A stretch of DNA of 64,000 nucleotides from Scleropages formosus (lineage: Eukaryota; Chordata; Actinopteri; Osteoglossiformes; Osteoglossidae), in NCBI RefSeq assembly GCF_900964775.1, contig NC_041809.1:248001-312000 (forward strand), in the 5' to 3' direction. Position 1 is the stretch's first letter. The number at the start of each line of letters is the position of its first letter. A program made the position numbers and the translations under genes. The notes under the pieces were generated by a model that did no database searches, was not told the DNA's origin, and saw only the letters and a program-made list of their open reading frames with translations. This document shows, in pieces, positions 10,386-21,450 of the stretch.

Positions 10386-12702
10386 TTTCTTGGTGAATCT
10401 GTTGTCTTTGTGTAGCGGCTGCATAAAACATCGATCCCAAAAACCTCTTGGGGTCCAAGTGCCCCCCCGCCCCACCACCCGGGCATTCTAGATTAACTGG
10501 AGCTGTACGATAACTTGATTTCCCAGTTCACCAAGGTACGTCTCATCCATCACGGCAGTTGGTCGTCATCTTCAGTCAGCTTGGGGTCACGGTCACGTTC
10601 ACGTGGCACGGTCATATTTATCATTTAATGTGAACTGACGCAGAGGTGAGAGGAAGGGCCGTGACCACGCAGGCGTGTGCTGCCTGACACGCGTGTTCGC
10701 CGTGGTCCACCGGGAAGCTCACCTACCTGCTCTCTGGGTACTCGTGTCGGACCCTGAAGACCTGCCCTCGGGGGGCAGATGACGCACGAGACCTGGCTCC
10801 GTCCCCGTCTCCTGCCACGTTCAGCGGAGACGTGCAGAACTGGCGGAATGCAACCAAACTCGTAGTGGCTGTCGCGTCGGGGAAGAGCTCACGAATTAGG
10901 CCTGACCTCAGCGGGGGCAGCTCCGAGTGGAGTAACTTCACACACGGCGACGGGGAGCGCAGTGGAGGGAGTGACACACACACTCACGCTCTACCAGAGT
11001 ATCATTCTCCCACTGACACTCTGTGTTTCAGCCATCGGTCCCCCAGGGGAGCCCCAGGCTGATGGGCGAGTCCTCCAGCAGGGGGCGCAATGATGAGGAA
11101 GGAACACACACCTCGGGCTCCCATGCATGTGACTCCAGTAGATGATTGTCCCCAGGGACCAATTAAACAAAGTGACTGGGGTGTTGAGTGCTGAGCCACA
11201 CACACACAGGCACTCATTGGTTTCTCTCCCCTTGTCTGCCGGAGGGGAACAAGAGCACACCCCCCTTCCTGAATCCCATCTATCCGGATCCTTCTGTCCC
11301 AGAACCACAATGATCCCCCAGTAACACTATAAACCACCTGAACACACCTCACACTTAACTCTTCGTAGTTAAAGACCACAACACGCTGAACACAGGAGCG
11401 TCACAGAGCTAAACACCGGTGGGCCGTTGCCATGGAGACCAGCAGGAGGAGCACCGTCCTGCACAGCCACTGCTGGCAGACTGACAGTGGAACTGGACTA
11501 ATGAGGAGCAGAGACCACTGATGCTGAGCGCAGTGATGCTGAGCACAGTGTTACTAAGTGGAGTGGTGCTGACTGCAGTGGCGCCATCGTGCTCAGATCA
11601 GACACACACACACACACATAGGCCCCAGGGGACCGAGTCTGGCCACGTTACACAATGGAACGGTTATTAATTGTGTTGCTTGGGCCGTTGGTCTACAGCA
11701 GACAGAATTGTGCCTCTGTCCGTCCAGCTGAACAGACCCACTGGTGTGCGTGAGTGTCACTCGTGAACGTCCACAGTGTCCCTCTCTGTCCCCATCTGTC
11801 TCCACCAGTGAAAGCAGTTAATGTCCAGCGCAATCCAGAAAGGTCCCACCGCTCCCCTGAGCCTCTGAGCAACAAGGACCCCCCCCAGAGGAGCTCTACG
11901 AGGCCCACCGAGCAGTCGGACCCTGAGCACCCAGCTGTGAACGTGGAGGGAACCAGCTGTGATGGCGGCTCCTTCCTCCTTCAAGGGCAACAGCGCCCTC
12001 CGCTGGCCTGGAGGTCACACAGCAACTAATGACAGCGCTACAGTGACCAGCTGCTCCCTGTTTCCTTACATCCTCCTCGAGTTCATTAAAGAGTAGAGAA
12101 ACCTGCAGCGGAAAAGGTGCTCATGACATCATCACATGACCTGTAGCATGATCAGATGAACCGTACGCAGCGCCACGAGTCCATTGCTCTTCTGCACTGC
12201 AGCGAGTGACTTGGGTTAGGAGCTCCATCCACACACACACACAGTGCTGCTACACCTCGGCTTTCAGGTTTGCTTCCAGATCAATGTTCTTGCTTCCACT
12301 ATTCATGCAAAGAAACTGTGTGTGTGTGTGTGTGTGTGTTGGTATCACATAGCAAAACAGCCAGGAACTGAGTTGTTCTCCTTCTCTCATCAGTCCTTTA
12401 ATGTAAATTGGTTTCTGTCCCTCTTCAGTTGGACCTTTGAGTTCATCTCTCCCCTTTGTTCCCTTGAATATGGAAAGTGCAGAGATGCACAGCGCTGCCA
12501 CGAGGGGGGTGGACCCTGGGGCGGGCAGACTCCCAGACAGGATGCAGCTCCACCATGCTGCGGGGCGGGGGCCCCCGCCGGCCAGTCGGACTGCGGAACT
12601 GAGGCAGGACAGGGGGCGGATGGGCCGCATCCAGAAGCCTGTTTGTGCCGCGTCCCAGAACGCATGACTGCAGTGACCCCTCGGGCCCTGAGGCCCCACC
12701 TC

Positions 12703-15700
12703 TTACACCTCGATCAGAACTGTGTCCTGCCGGCGCTTCGGCTCATTGCCCAGGTTCACTTTCTCCGTGCGGGTGTGCCACACCAGGACCTGGTGAGAGG
12801 GGGGGGAGGGGAGGGCTGAGGGTGGGTTGTGAGACTCCGCGCCCCCCATTGCACTCAACACACCTCCAATGGGCAGCTGGTCTACGAAAGCCATACTGCA
12901 CCCTGATGCATAATGAGCAGAGCTGCCACTGAGCATGATGGGAATGTGCTGAAAATGGGCGGAGCATAAAGGGAGTAGTTTGGGAAGGAGGGAGGGGCTA
13001 TACGGCCCTGCGCTGGTGGAAATGCAGGACTTCTCGTCATGGAGGGATTAATAATAGTCCCAGTGCCAGTGGCAGGAGACGCGGAGGAGACACACTCACC
13101 TGGGTGCAGTTCCCTGCCTTGGGTTCGAGTTCCTCCACCCTGGTGATCTGCTTGAGAAAGTCGGACTCCTGCATCCCCGGCTGGGAGCCCCTGCGCTTGA
13201 AGACGGCTCTGGGATTGGCCAGGATTACCTGGAGGTTCACGGCGAAGCCTGGGGATGCGGTGCGGGAGGAAACCTGTCAAAGCTGCGCACACCTGAGGAC
13301 AGGACCTGGCCACACCCCCTGCAGCCATGTACGGGGGGTACAACTGGCCACGCCCGTATAGCCCCAAAGACACACCTGACTGCATCCCTCTTCATGCGAT
13401 GATGAAGCTATTCCCTTGTTTTCAGTGCTGCTTATTTCACTCTTGTTCATTTGTCCTACATTTGAACACAAGCAGATGCAGCTCTCCTGTGGGGTGCCTC
13501 CAAGAGCCTCGAGCGACTCGGTTTTTGAACCCACAGCGACGATCTTGCCAGCCATACAGAAATGTCTCAGCAGCGGTAAAGCGGGATGACAACATTACTG
13601 TATCTTTTCCAGTACTTTTCCAGTAAGACCACACCTCCACCCTCTGCACACTATCAGCAATCGATGGCAGCGTCAGTCCCACAGTCCCCGAAGCAGCTCG
13701 TGGCTGTAAAGAAGGGCTCAGGAAGGAGGGGCACAGAGCGCCATCGTGTGGCCTGATGGTGGGCAGCAGGGAGCTTAAAGAGAGCATTAAATTGCCTTCC
13801 TTTGGGCCCCCGCTCTCCCCCGTGCGAGTGTGTGCGTGAGATTCCGCGTGGGGAGCGGAGGAGCCCTGCGGTACAGCAAGCGGGCCACAGTCGGCCGAGC
13901 CGCCACTCACCTGCCATGTCGATGGCGAAGGGTCGGTCCGCCCTCCAGCCAGTGTACCAGCCCACCACTCTGCCCTTCTCCACCAGGGGGCGCTCGTACC
14001 GTCGCCCGCCCACCAGCCCCACGGGCCACACTGACACGCGCCGAGTGGACCGCATCTGTGGAGGGAAGCCAGGCTCGTGAAACGGACTCACACCGGGTGA
14101 GAGTCGGGTTCGAGTCAGGAGGAGTTCAAACGGCCAGCGACTGCGCTGATGCACTCAGTCACTGTGACTCAGCACAGAACCTCCCAAAAGACCACAAGCG
14201 CCAGAAAGTGAGCCCCATCAGACTGCGCTCACCAGAGACCACATCCCATACTGATTTACCAATACATGCAGCACAGGACCATTTTCACTGTATCACCCCA
14301 AGATGAGTACCTCGAGAAAGGAGCATACTGGATTTGAACCCGGGACCTTCAAGTGTGACACACGGACAAACTGTCACCGCTGCAGCACCCACTGCCTCGG
14401 TAATGTCACGACACAGCGGGCGGGAACCGAACCAGCACGGGCTGCTCGGAAGGCGGCTATGCTGCGCTGACCGCCGCGCGCCCAGTGGGTGCATGATAGG
14501 CGTGCTCTGCAGTGACACCTTCACCAGGACTGCCAGGAAGGTGTGAGGAGGTTGACAGGAGTCCCGCAGCCCCGAGATGTAGTGGAACAAGTTGACGTGT
14601 GTCCAGATGACCACAGAGAACCTCATTTCTGTCTGATCACAGCAACACCACCACTATGTCATCACTACATCACCGCTACATCTTTACCATATCATTACTG
14701 CATCACGTTACATCATCACTACATCACAGCTAAAACATAACAAGCGGCTCTGGAGCAACAGGCGCGCTGCGGTAAGACCCTGCCGCCTGTAGACGTCCTG
14801 AAGCGGATCTCATGTCCTCATGTCCCGTCCAGGTTTGCGGTTCGCTCCTTTCTTCACAAACACGCCCGGCCTAAAGGAGCTGCAAAGTGTCTACAGGCGT
14901 GAGGTTTGTGCGCTGGACTCCGGACACCGGTCGACCCATTAATATAGAGAGCTGCAATTTCTTACTGTGTCCGTTCAGGACAAATACCTCGGCGGAGGGC
15001 ACTGAAGCAGGGAGGGGATCTGAACCCGGCACCTTCCACTGCAGCGCCACGACCGTAACCACTGCGCCACCTACCGCCGCCTAAAGCTCGCCCTCCTCTT
15101 ACTGGAGCACCTGAAAGCTGCGAAACACTCCTCGGTGGGAGGCGTGACGTCACATCGGACAGGTGCGCCGAAGACAGGTGAGGTACCTCCTCGAAGAGCT
15201 CCAGGCTGTACGTGTTGTCGTCGTCGGCGAAGAAGACCACACCGCGGGTCCTCCGCGAGCGGTGCGCGCGCAGCCAGCCTAGCGCCGCGTTCCTCTGCTC
15301 GGTGGCGCGAGGCATGCCGCTGCGCTTGTACCTGCGCGGCGTGAGCGCGTGCAGGTGCGTGTGCAGCACGCCGGAGCGCGCCAGCAGGCGGGACACGAGC
15401 TCCGTGCGCGCGCCCGCGTCTTCCACCACGATCCAGTGGAAGTCGGGCACCTGGCGGAAGGTGTTGGACAGGCGCGTGAGCTCCGCCTTTTGCACGGCGC
15501 GCGTGTACGTGGGGGTGACGGCGTAGATGACCGGCAGGGCGGTCCGGTTGGCCGCGGTCCGAGCGGTGCGGCGGGAGCCCTGCGCGCCCCCCTCGCGGGG
15601 CGGCGGCACGTGCCGCGCGTCGCGTACGGACGTCCTCTTGGTGTCGATGTCGATCACGATGATGACGATCAGAGCCCAGGGCAGCAGGATGAAGAAGCGA

Positions 15701-15720
15701 CTGTAGAAGAGAGACTTCAT
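12703..15720 (-). CDS. b3gat2: Galactosylgalactosylxylosylprotein 3-beta-glucuronosyltransferase 2 (GlcAT-S)
   Basis: Four coding exons on the minus strand: 15720-15187, 14055-13911, 13248-13100 and 12789-12703, 915 bp (304 aa; human is about 323). The start [15 protein letters not shown] is the B3GAT2 type, and residues 7-25 form the signal-anchor of a type II Golgi protein. Exon 1 also carries [11 protein letters not shown] (UDP-GlcA fold start) and ends with [16 protein letters not shown], the DxD-type Mn/UDP site. Exon 2 has [18 protein letters not shown] and [14 protein letters not shown]; exon 3 has [12 protein letters not shown], whose Glu (about residue 253) is the catalytic base of the GT43 family. 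Exon 4 encodes [13 protein letters not shown] and ends LIEV. The enzyme transfers glucuronate to terminal galactose for the HNK-1 epitope or the proteoglycan linker. All junctions are canonical and in phase; it appears intact. Confidence 0.96.
14310..14400 (-). repeat. tRNA-SINE head fragment in b3gat2 intron 1
   Basis: On the minus strand it reads as a tRNA-like head with GGTCCCGGGTTCAAATCCAG (B box). A second, similar fragment lies at about 14950-15085. Both are short and lack a clear tail. Confidence 0.55.
14640..14735 (+). repeat. Degenerate (CATCACTA)n-like minisatellite
   Basis: Repeated variants of ATCACTACATCA and TACATC(A/T) in b3gat2 intron 1. Not coding. Confidence 0.65.
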
Positions 15721-16856
15721 GGTGCGAAGCCGCGGGGTCCCTTCATCAATGTCCCTAAGGCTTATTATTTTCAATGATAATTTTAATATCCCGTTCGTAT
15801 AATTTATTATCGTCCCTTCATCGGTGTCCCTTTATTTTTGTGCTCCCTTTATCAATATTGCGTCATTATCGTCCCTCCACCATCAACGACGTCGTTTTGT
15901 TCGGCGTCTCTTCATCCATCCATGGCGACTCTGCGCGCTTCGGACCCGCAGCATCAGCAGCAGCGCGAGGCTCTCGTCCCATCGCGCCCGATTCCACTGC
16001 GGTCGCTCTTTAATTCCTCGTGCCACTTTTCACCACTTGAGTGCTCGTGTCCCTCGCAGCTCCGTGCAAAGTTCTGTCGGGAGCGCGCACACCCTTATTA
16101 ATGTGGCACGTGTGTCACTTGTTTGTGCGGCGAAGAAGCGGATCTCCGACTGTCTGCGGCAGCCGTGGACCGGGGGACCCCCACGCGCGATCTGCAGAGA
16201 CACAGAGAGATGGAGAGAGAGGGGGGGGGCAGGGGAAGGGGGGCGGGGGGGCGCCTTTGGCTTTGTTGTGTAGCCTGTGTGGAAAACGTCCGTGTCCGCG
16301 GAGACCTGGAGGATCCAGCGGAGTCCTCTGTCGGCGTGGGGGGAGCGCATCCCCCGGACCGCTGCACGCGACGTCGCTTCTCATTGGAGACCTGGACCGC
16401 GCGGTTCACGTGGTCCTTTTTCAGATTATATTAGATTATATTATGTGGGACTGGGTTCGCGTGGAAATATAAGGGACACAGGTGGCAGGAAAAAGTCACT
16501 GTATTTTTTATTTAAAAATAATGGAAGTAACAGAAAAACTGAAATTGTCACATCACACAAAATACCATCTACTACACAGCAAACACACCGGGCGCATCAT
16601 TATGAGTGATCGTTATTAATAATTCATACGCGGTTGTACAGATGCTTGTGCTTATGCAGCTGCTCTTTACAGAAGAAAGGATGACAGAGTGATATCATCC
16701 TCCTCCTCCTCCTCCTCTTCCTCATCATCATCCTCATCGTATCTGTGAAACGCCGTGATTAAGAGGGTCGGTGTGTAACTGTGTTCGCTGCAGTAACACA
16801 CGTGACGTCACACACTGAGCTGCAGTGTTTTGTTGTAGGAAAGAAACCTCAGAGCG

Positions 16857-16860
<4 letters not shown>

Positions 16861-16920
<60 letters not shown>
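16861..16920 (+). repeat. (TG)30 microsatellite
   Basis: Sixty bases of perfect TG, followed by a G run. The longest pure dinucleotide array in the window. Confidence 0.98.
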
Positions 16921-16922
<2 letters not shown>

Positions 16923-17206
16923 TGGGGGGGGGGTGCTCACTGAGAAGTGGTTCCTGCAGAGAACACACTGCAATATAAAGCATTAGCAGTTGAAATGAAT
17001 GACAGCTCCACTGGAGTGAGCAATCAGAGAGACTCTGCTGTGGGCCTGCAGCGAGGCATTTTTACCGTGGTACGCTTCACACACCATGTTAAGCAAAGTT
17101 CCTCAAACAAAAGGAACTGGCCTGAATTCGCTGAGCTCATTTTTACTGCATTTATTTGCAGTTATTCATTGACTATGTACAGCTCAGAGTAAACAAAAGA
17201 TCTTGA

Positions 17207-17239
<33 letters not shown>

Positions 17240-17410
17240 CTTTATGGACACCGAGCTTGTGTGTGACACCGCCATGTTGCTGGTTCACATCCCTCGAGCG
17301 GCTCCCTCGGAGCACCGGCTGCGCTTGGCTGGATGGAACGAGCACGTGAGAGTAACGATAACGGTACTTAATAACTGTCATGGGTTCATGGTGCAGTGCG
17401 ATGTGCTACA

Positions 17411-17785
17411 GTGTCTTGCCCTGCCCTGTCCTGTCCTGCCCTGTCCTGTCCTGCCCTGTTGTGTCCTGCCCTGTCCTGTTCTGTCCTGTCCTCCCCTGTC
17501 ATGTCTTGCCCTGCCCTGTCCTGTCCTCCCCTGTCATGTCCTGTCCTGCCCTGTCCTGTCCTGCCCTGTTGTGTCCTGCCCTGTCCTGTTCTGTCCTGTC
17601 CTCCCCTGTCATGTCTTGCCCTGCCCTGTCCTGTCCTCCCCTGTCATGTCCTGTCCTGCCCTGTCCTGTCCTGCCCTGTTGTGTCCTGCCCTGTCCTGTT
17701 CTGTCCTGTCCTCCCCTGTCATGTCCTGTCCTGCCCTGCCCTGCCCTGCCCTGCCCTGCCCTGTTATATCCTGTCCTGTCCTGGA
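17411..17785 (+). repeat. CCTGT/CCTGC satellite with 110-bp higher-order period
   Basis: Built from 5-bp units CCTGT, CCTGC and CCCTGT variants. A landmark GTTGTGTCCTGCC recurs with its GTG at 17461, 17571 and 17681, exactly 110 bp apart, showing amplification of a 22-unit block after the short units diversified. Because 110 is not a multiple of three and no stop arises from the unit, all three plus frames stay open; those Cys/Pro/Leu-rich ORFs are not genes. Confidence 0.95.
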
Positions 17786-19078
17786 TCGTCACAGCAGCGA
17801 TGGCTCCAGGAGCACGGCATACTGTACTGCACCACAAAGAGGTGTGCGGTGCGGCACTCGTCCAGGAAATGGACTCTTCTGTCCTGCACACAAACTGCTG
17901 CCGCGTGTCTCTCAGAGTGTGTGTTGCGTTGCTCAGTCACATGGTCACACCTGGGCTGCTCTCTGGATCGGAATCCGTGAGCGAAACGGGCCCAATATTT
18001 CCCCAGTGATACACTGACCAAGTGCTTTTCTTCTGTCCAGGAAAAACGGCAGAAACTTGTTGCCAAGGTGCGAAATGAATTAATCTCTAAAGAAACTGGC
18101 CTCAGCAATCATCTCTGGACACACCGCGAGCCCTGAGAGCGCCGAGAGCACCGGACGCACGGCGGCCGATGCGAAAAAACGATGAGCAGTGCGATGTGAG
18201 CTCACAGGAGCCACGGCGACGTGATGACTACTCACCACATCCATACGTCGCTCATAGAAAGAAAAGCGCGTGAGGAGAGAAGGAGGCTGCGATCTGCCAT
18301 GTGAACTGCCATTATTAGAGGCCGTAGGGGACATCGTGACGGACATCATATACAGGCTGCTCCTCGGGGCTTCCGCGCTTCGATTAGACCGATGGAGTGT
18401 CGGGAGTCGGCCGCTGCCATGGCAACACAGATGATGACCCCTGCAGTGGCCCTGCCCTCAGCCCCCAGCGCGCCACTCTAACTGCAGAATATTAAAATAT
18501 GTGCCTCAAAGGCAGGATAAAATGAAACTGATTTCTGTCCACATTCTCCATCTCAGTGAACAAATACTGTACAGGGCACATTCCTGCGGAGCCATCCAAG
18601 TCAGAGCGAATCACTTGCGTCCCTTACCGGTAGACCGGGAAAAGTTCTCAGAGGGGTCGAACTTCCATCAAAAAGCCAAAGTGTAACCACAGAGACCATC
18701 TACTAAGCGGAATACCGCTGTATACTGATGTATAATGATGTATACCACTCTGCAGCACTGTATATCGATATGTACCACTGTATACTGATGTACAGTGATT
18801 TATAGCAATGTGTACTGCTCTATACTGCTGTATACTGATGCAGCTACTCTTGGTTAAGCTGGACAGCTTAGAACATCCTGTGCTCTTTCAAGCAATATTT
18901 TAGTGCTTTTCTTCTTGATAAACCCACAGAAATACAAACGCAGCCACTCGCTCACTGCTTGCCCACGTCAGGGTCCCAGCCGTCCAGAGCCTATCCTAGA
19001 GTGACCGGGGGCTAAGCTATTAGGGTACCCCCTAGATGGGATGGCAGTCCATTAAAGCTGACCAAACTCAGAGGAGCC

Positions 19079-19115
19079 ACGCACACGCACACACGCACAC
19101 GCGCACACGCACACA

Positions 19116-19154
<39 letters not shown>
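19079..19154 (+). repeat. (CA)n/(CG)-interrupted microsatellite
   Basis: About 75 bp of AC dinucleotides with CGCAC interruptions in the first half. Confidence 0.95.
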
Positions 19155-19156
<2 letters not shown>

Positions 19157-19206
19157 TACAGGCAATTTAGTGTCACCAGTTACATTTACTGTGTTCATCT
19201 GTGCAT

Positions 19207-19476
19207 TTAGCGGACGATTTTCGCCAAAGAGACATACACCTTCGAAAACAGTAGGGGGCAGCCTGTAGCACACATCCTGAAGTATACAGTGGTGTGGCAG
19301 AAATCGTCAGTCCCCCGCAGGGTCCGGGCGGAGATGTACCTAAAGCCGTCAACAACATCGATGGACTCTGCCAGAAAGGCTCCCCCGGCTACCGCCAACA
19401 CGAAGGGGTCGGAGACGTGGGCCGTCGTGATCCTCCGGTCATCCCTCCATAATGTTTCCGCAGAGTAGAGGTGCAC
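19207..19476 (-). other. Unrecognised ORF next to the U2-like fragment
   Basis: An 89-codon minus-strand frame containing RRITTAHVSDPFVLAVAGG and VVDGFRYISARTL, with no low-complexity bias. It lies about 190 bp downstream (minus sense) of the U2-like fragment and is followed by a SINE-type tail remnant (CGTCCGCTAAATGCAC). I do not recognise a family. A non-LTR retrotransposon fragment is the simplest guess. Confidence 0.3.
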
Positions 19477-19667
19477 GGTGGTGCGGTCGGGTTGGCACTC
19501 TGCCTAGATGTCTTCAGGATCTCCCCGTAACCCTTCGGTCAGCCGCACTAGGTCGAAGAAAGAAAGTAAAATAAAATCCTGCCAGAAGGTAGAGCTTCGC
19601 CCCAAGAAAGCTGCGGTCCCGTGGCAACGTCCACTGTGCGCCCGCTGAAATCACGGGTGCTGCACCG

Positions 19668-19695
19668 GATCTTAGCCAAAAGGCCGAGATGCAAT
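19668..19695 (-). ncRNA. U2 snRNA 5'-end-like fragment (pseudogene or retrotransposon target remnant)
   Basis: Read on the minus strand from 19695, 26 of 28 bases match the first 28 nt of U2 snRNA, including the diagnostic CTCGGCCTTTTGGCTAAGATC. Similarity then weakens quickly (GTGNAGNANCNG pattern only), so no full U2 gene exists. It is either a decayed U2 copy or the upstream target remnant of an element that inserts into U2 genes. Confidence 0.7.
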
Positions 19696-19928
19696 TAACT
19701 ATTTTTAACAACTCATTTTATTTTTAGATGGGACTCTGGTGACAGAGAGCTGAACGGAGGACTAGCGGTACAGTGGAGAAGGCGGTACTACAACAGAGCT
19801 ATCCTTTCCCATTTCCTAAGGCGAGAAAATGTCATTATAATTTAGCTCAGCTTTATTGAATAACTTTGTCTGAGTGCTTATAAACCCAAATGCGTGGGCA
19901 TGATTTCGGGTATCCGCTCACCTATCTA

Positions 19929-20085
19929 CGGGGGGTGTGGTGGCGCAGCGGGTTTGGTCAGGTCCCGCTCTCTACTCTGGCAGGTCCGGGGTTCGAGTCC
20001 CGCTTGGGGTGCCTTGCTTGCGATGGACTGGCGTCCTGTCCTGGGTGTTGCCGGGTTAGGTTTCAGACACCGTGTGTGTCTCATC
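19929..20085 (+). mobile_element. tRNA-derived SINE (family A), diverged and 3'-shortened
   Basis: Starts GGGGGTGTGGTGGCGCAG, has GGGGTTCGAGTCCCGC and GCCGGGTTAGG, and ends in a short GTGTGTGT. Same family as the copy at 3317 but with more substitutions and a missing central segment. Confidence 0.8.
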
Positions 20086-21115
20086 CATCTTCTGCTCTTG
20101 TCCAGCTCTTAAGGTAACAATGCGGGATTTATCCAGTAAATCGTCACTAGTCACTGACATACTGTCACTTTGTGTTTAGAAGGCATTATTGTACCTTCTG
20201 TAACAGGCAGCTTTTCGTCACACTCCAATAAGCAGGACACGAGCGCTGTGCAGCGGGACCCAGCGAAAAGTCACATGACGGGAAGAGTCAGCTCTGATTG
20301 GTCGATCACCCACCAATGGACAGCGACTCCTGCGAGGCTCATTTCTGGGCGTACAATAATGCGTAGTGGCACAGAGACAGAGCAGTGTGTGTGTGTGTGT
20401 GTGAGAGACAGGAAGAGATACTCCGCGCTGCGGATGCAGACGTGTCTATACACTGAATATGTAACAAGCGAGTCGCATCACACAGTCGAGTAGCGAACAC
20501 GTTCACCCCCCCCGTACTGCGCCGCACTGCGCCCCCTGGCGGCCACACCCCCCACGACGCGTTGTGTCCTCCACTTCCGGGGCGCGAGACGGTTCCGCAG
20601 CGTTCGCAGAGAGCTGCGAGTGCGGGAAAAGGCTCGGCTGGCGCACATCCCGGAGGACAGTGAGCGAGTGTCTCGAGCGTCAGAGCGCGACGGTGATGTC
20701 ACAGCGCATGATGTCACATTTTCGTGCGCTTCTTGTGCAGTATCTCTCATGTGGACTCGCTGGGGGGCAGAGAGGAGCGAAACGGCACATTAACGACACA
20801 CCGACCGTCACGCTGAATAACGGATGAAGCGAGTGTCGCGCGCACTGACATCATGATCAGAACGCTGATATAACGGCAGTAGCTCACGCGCTGACTTCCG
20901 TGACCTCGCAGCGGGGGTCGGTCACGTGCGGGCTTGTGCAGGGGGCGGGGTCCAAGGGGGTGTGTTGTGTTGTGTTGTGTTCGGCGCCGCGCGGCCCGAC
21001 TTTCCCTCGCGAGCCCTTCCACGAGAGCTGTGGCGGCGCGCTGCGGCCGCCGCTTCGAAACATGTAGGCGCGTGGGCCGCGGGCACGAGCGGCGGAGCGC
21101 GCGCGCGCGCAGTAA

Positions 21116-21419
21116 ATGGGCAACCTGCTGGGTGGCTGGAGGTTCAAGGAGCCGAGCACCGTGGAGGAGTGCGACTCCACCTGGGACACGGACTCCGAGA
21201 GCGAGGAGCGCGCGAGCCCCACAGAGGAGGACGCGCACGAGGTAAGCGGAGCGAGACAGAGAAGGCGGCGCGGCAGAAACGGCCACCATCCATCCCATCG
21301 TGGCATGGTGCTGGACGACACACACCCGTGGGTCCCTCTCCACGTGCGCTGCGATTCAGTCTGGACTGGCCGTGCGTGTTCTTGTTTATTATTATTATTA
21401 TTATTATTAATATTATTAT

Positions 21420-21450
<31 letters not shown>

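Larger units (their letters stand above)
7820..12702. other. Gene-poor interval between sdhaf4 and b3gat2
   Basis: No exon recognised; in particular no ArfGAP zinc-finger exon of smap1, which lies here in human. Contents: tRNA-like SINE pieces at about 8200-8300 and 8465-8530, an unexplained antiparallel ORF pair at 9015-9575, AC/GT arrays at 9749-9786 and 9881-9904, an AT-rich candidate enhancer at 10008-10075, a family-B SINE at about 10185-10385, a degenerate tandem at 11520-11585, and GT array 12317-12339. Confidence 0.5.
15721..21115. other. Divergent intergenic region between b3gat2 (-) and ogfrl1 (+)
   Basis: The two genes are transcribed away from this interval. It holds a GC-rich flank upstream of b3gat2 (about 15900-16400), a 60-bp GT array at 16861, an AC array at 17212-17238, the 110-bp higher-order satellite at 17411-17785, a degenerate GTATACTGATG tandem at 18710-18840, an AC array at 19079-19154, a U2-like fragment with an adjacent ORF (19207-19695), a family-A SINE at 19929, and CpG-rich sequence from about 20500 that is the likely ogfrl1 promoter. 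No other coding exon recognised. Confidence 0.5.

Noticed and set aside
14310-15085. tRNA-like sequences with B-box motifs
   Set aside because: They are SINE heads without intact cloverleaf folding, not tRNA genes.
17244-18017. Cys/Pro/Leu-rich ORFs in three plus frames and a Gly/Arg-rich minus ORF
   Set aside because: Products of the 5-bp satellite, which lacks stop codons in every frame.
20478-20750. 90-codon minus ORF upstream of ogfrl1
   Set aside because: Arg/Ser-rich frame in CpG-rich promoter sequence with no recognisable domain; probably chance.
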